Shown here: positions 63,075 to 64,000 of the stretch, in pieces
How the letters are laid out: each line of letters opens with the position of its first letter
Numbering within the stretch: position 1 is the first letter of the stretch
Origin: G965215045 sp965215045
GTDB taxonomy: Bacteria; Pseudomonadota; Gammaproteobacteria; JABABF01
Reading direction: 5' to 3'
DNA: 64,000 bases
NCBI GenBank assembly: GCA_965215045.1
Contig: OZ244031.1
Coordinates: 1,984,001-2,048,000, forward strand
The notes under the pieces: model-generated
Databases searched by the model: none
The model's input: only the letters and a program-made list of their open reading frames with translations
Told to the model about the DNA's origin: nothing
Position numbers and translations under genes: made by a program

Positions 63075-64000
63075 GCCCGGGCGAAGACCTGTTCGGGAGA
63101 GAGACGCCGAAGGGCGAAACGCAGGACGAAACAGCCGCGGCCGCACCCGAAAAAGACGTGGCAGAAGGGGCGGAGGAAGAGCCCCTGGAAGCCGAAACGC
63201 AGGACGAAACAGCCGCGGCCACGCCCGAAAAAGACGGGGCAGAAGGGGCGAAAGAAGAGCCCCTGGAAGCTGAAACGCAGGACGAAACAGCCGCGGCCGC
63301 ACCCGAAGAAGACGTGGCAGAACTCTCCACACTACAGCCCCTGGCCTGGCATACGGAACAGTGGCGGCAAGTCACGGAACAGCTCAGCGAGGAACGCTTG
63401 CCCCATGCCCTGTTGCTGCGAGGCGGACGCGGTTCGGGCAAGGAACATTTTGCCCGGGCGTTGGCTGCCAGGTTGCTGTGCCTCAGCCCGGTTTCCCAGC
63501 TGCCTTGCGGTGCCTGTTCCGGCTGCCGGCTGCTGCATTTTGACAATCATCCAGACCTGCGTGTTTTGCGTCCGGAGAGAGAAGCCGGACAAATCAGTAT
63601 CGGCCAGGTGCGGGAATTGCTGGAGAATTTTTCCACCACCGCGCAACGGGGTGGATGGAGAGTCGCAATTTTTCACCCCGCCGAGGCGATGAATATTCAC
63701 GCTGTCAACGCCCTGCTCAAATCCCTGGAAGAACCCGGTGCTGAAGAACAGTTCCTGCTGCTCAGTGCCCAGCCCGAACGTCTGCCTGCCACCGTGCGTT
63801 CCCGGTGCCAGGCACTGGATTTTCCACCGCCACCCGCCGGGCAGGTGCTGCCCTGGTTGGCGGAGATACTGCCCCCCGGGGTTTCCGCAGAAGCACTGCT
63901 GAGTGCCGCCCGGGGACTGCCACTGGCCGCCTTGCAATTGCACCGGGACGGAACGCTGGCGCGCAACCTGGAACGTATCACCCAGTGGCGGGATTTCTGC
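63071..64000 (+). CDS. holB: DNA polymerase III delta-prime subunit, 5' part, with repeated acidic N-terminus
   Basis: 310 codons are visible and the gene runs off the window. GTG start overlapping the tmk stop (GTGA). The first 85 residues are an acidic extension made of 26-residue repeats; normal HolB begins near LAWHTEQWRQVTEQL. Then come RLPHALLLRGGRGSGKE, a zinc module with four cysteines (CLSPVSQLPCGACSGC), and HAVNALLKSLEEPGAEEQFLLLSA. It is the rigid clamp-loader subunit; its P-loop does not bind ATP in known members. An in-frame GTG nearer the core is an alternative start. Confidence 0.88.
   Translation, partial: MSPGEDLFGRETPKGETQDETAAAAPEKDVAEGAEEEPLEAETQDETAAATPEKDGAEGAKEEPLEAETQDETAAAAPEEDVAELSTLQPLAWHTEQWRQVTEQLSEERLPHALLLRGGRGSGKEHFARALAARLLCLSPVSQLPCGACSGCRLLHFDNHPDLRVLRPEREAGQISIGQVRELLENFSTTAQRGGWRVAIFHPAEAMNIHAVNALLKSLEEPGAEEQFLLLSAQPERLPATVRSRCQALDFPPPPAGQVLPWLAEILPPGVSAEALLSAARGLPLAALQLHRDGTLARNLERITQWRDFC
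63116..63310 (+). repeat. 78-bp tandem repeats in the holB 5' end
   Basis: GAAACGCAGGACGAAACAGC begins at 63116, 63194 and 63272, a 78-bp (26-codon) period, with the third copy partial. The encoded unit is ETQDETAAAAPEKDVAEGA plus EEEPLEA. All copies stay in frame. Confidence 0.95.

Overview
The window is a GC-rich, very gene-dense stretch of chromosome from a gammaproteobacterium, probably related to Pseudomonadales/Cellvibrionales-type marine lineages. The evidence is gene order: ftsK-lolA-rarA-serS-cysG, gyrA-serC-pheA-hisC-tyrA-aroA-cmk-rpsA-ihfB, and rluC-sppA-yceD-rpmF-plsX-fabD-fabG-acpP-fabF-mltG-tmk-holB are all Pseudomonas-like blocks, here joined with several members missing (crcB, maf, rne and pabC are not seen where expected). 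Species cannot be named from sequence alone. No tRNA, rRNA, CRISPR array or prophage was recognised.

Layout. (1) 1-6444: the 3' part of a giant exported protein made of near-identical 1.26-kb repeats, ending in a GlyGly-CTERM-like sorting tail. (2) 6583-15030: a propionyl-CoA to succinyl-CoA operon (carboxyltransferase, long biotin carboxylase/biotin carrier, methylmalonyl-CoA epimerase, mutase, MeaB chaperone). (3) 15027-23790: ftsK, lolA, rarA, serS, cysG, gor. (4) 24026-28287: DUF2066 protein, an hda gene cut off by a decayed IS481-like element, then cysC and sat for sulfate activation. (5) 28312-34067: an SDR, a reverse-strand gcvP plus coupled small gene, an M23 peptidase, Trm112 and HIT proteins. 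(6) 34069-42632: alaS, gamma carbonic anhydrase, an acyl-CoA synthetase/P450 pair, then reverse-strand corC-like and ypjD-like genes. (7) 42770-53977: gyrA and the aromatic/serine/histidine block through ihfB. (8) 53996-64000: rluC, sppA and the fatty-acid/phospholipid cluster to holB, which runs off the window.

Two genome habits stand out. Genes are packed with ATGA or GTGA stop-start overlaps at at least 15 junctions, so translation is probably coupled along whole operons. Against that compactness, short direct tandem duplications sit at gene borders: upstream of serS (61 bp), upstream of the DUF2066 gene (36 bp), alaS/carbonic anhydrase (41 bp), the gyrA 3' end (about 51-56 bp), tyrA/aroA (119 bp), the mltG 5' end (42/45 bp) and the holB 5' end (78 bp). 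Two of them (41 and 119 bp) duplicated the ribosome start region and made new upstream mini-ORFs that stop exactly at the true start codon. Others lengthened a protein end in frame, and one appears to have thrown the acidic GyrA tail out of frame. This recurrent junction duplication is the most unusual signal in the window.
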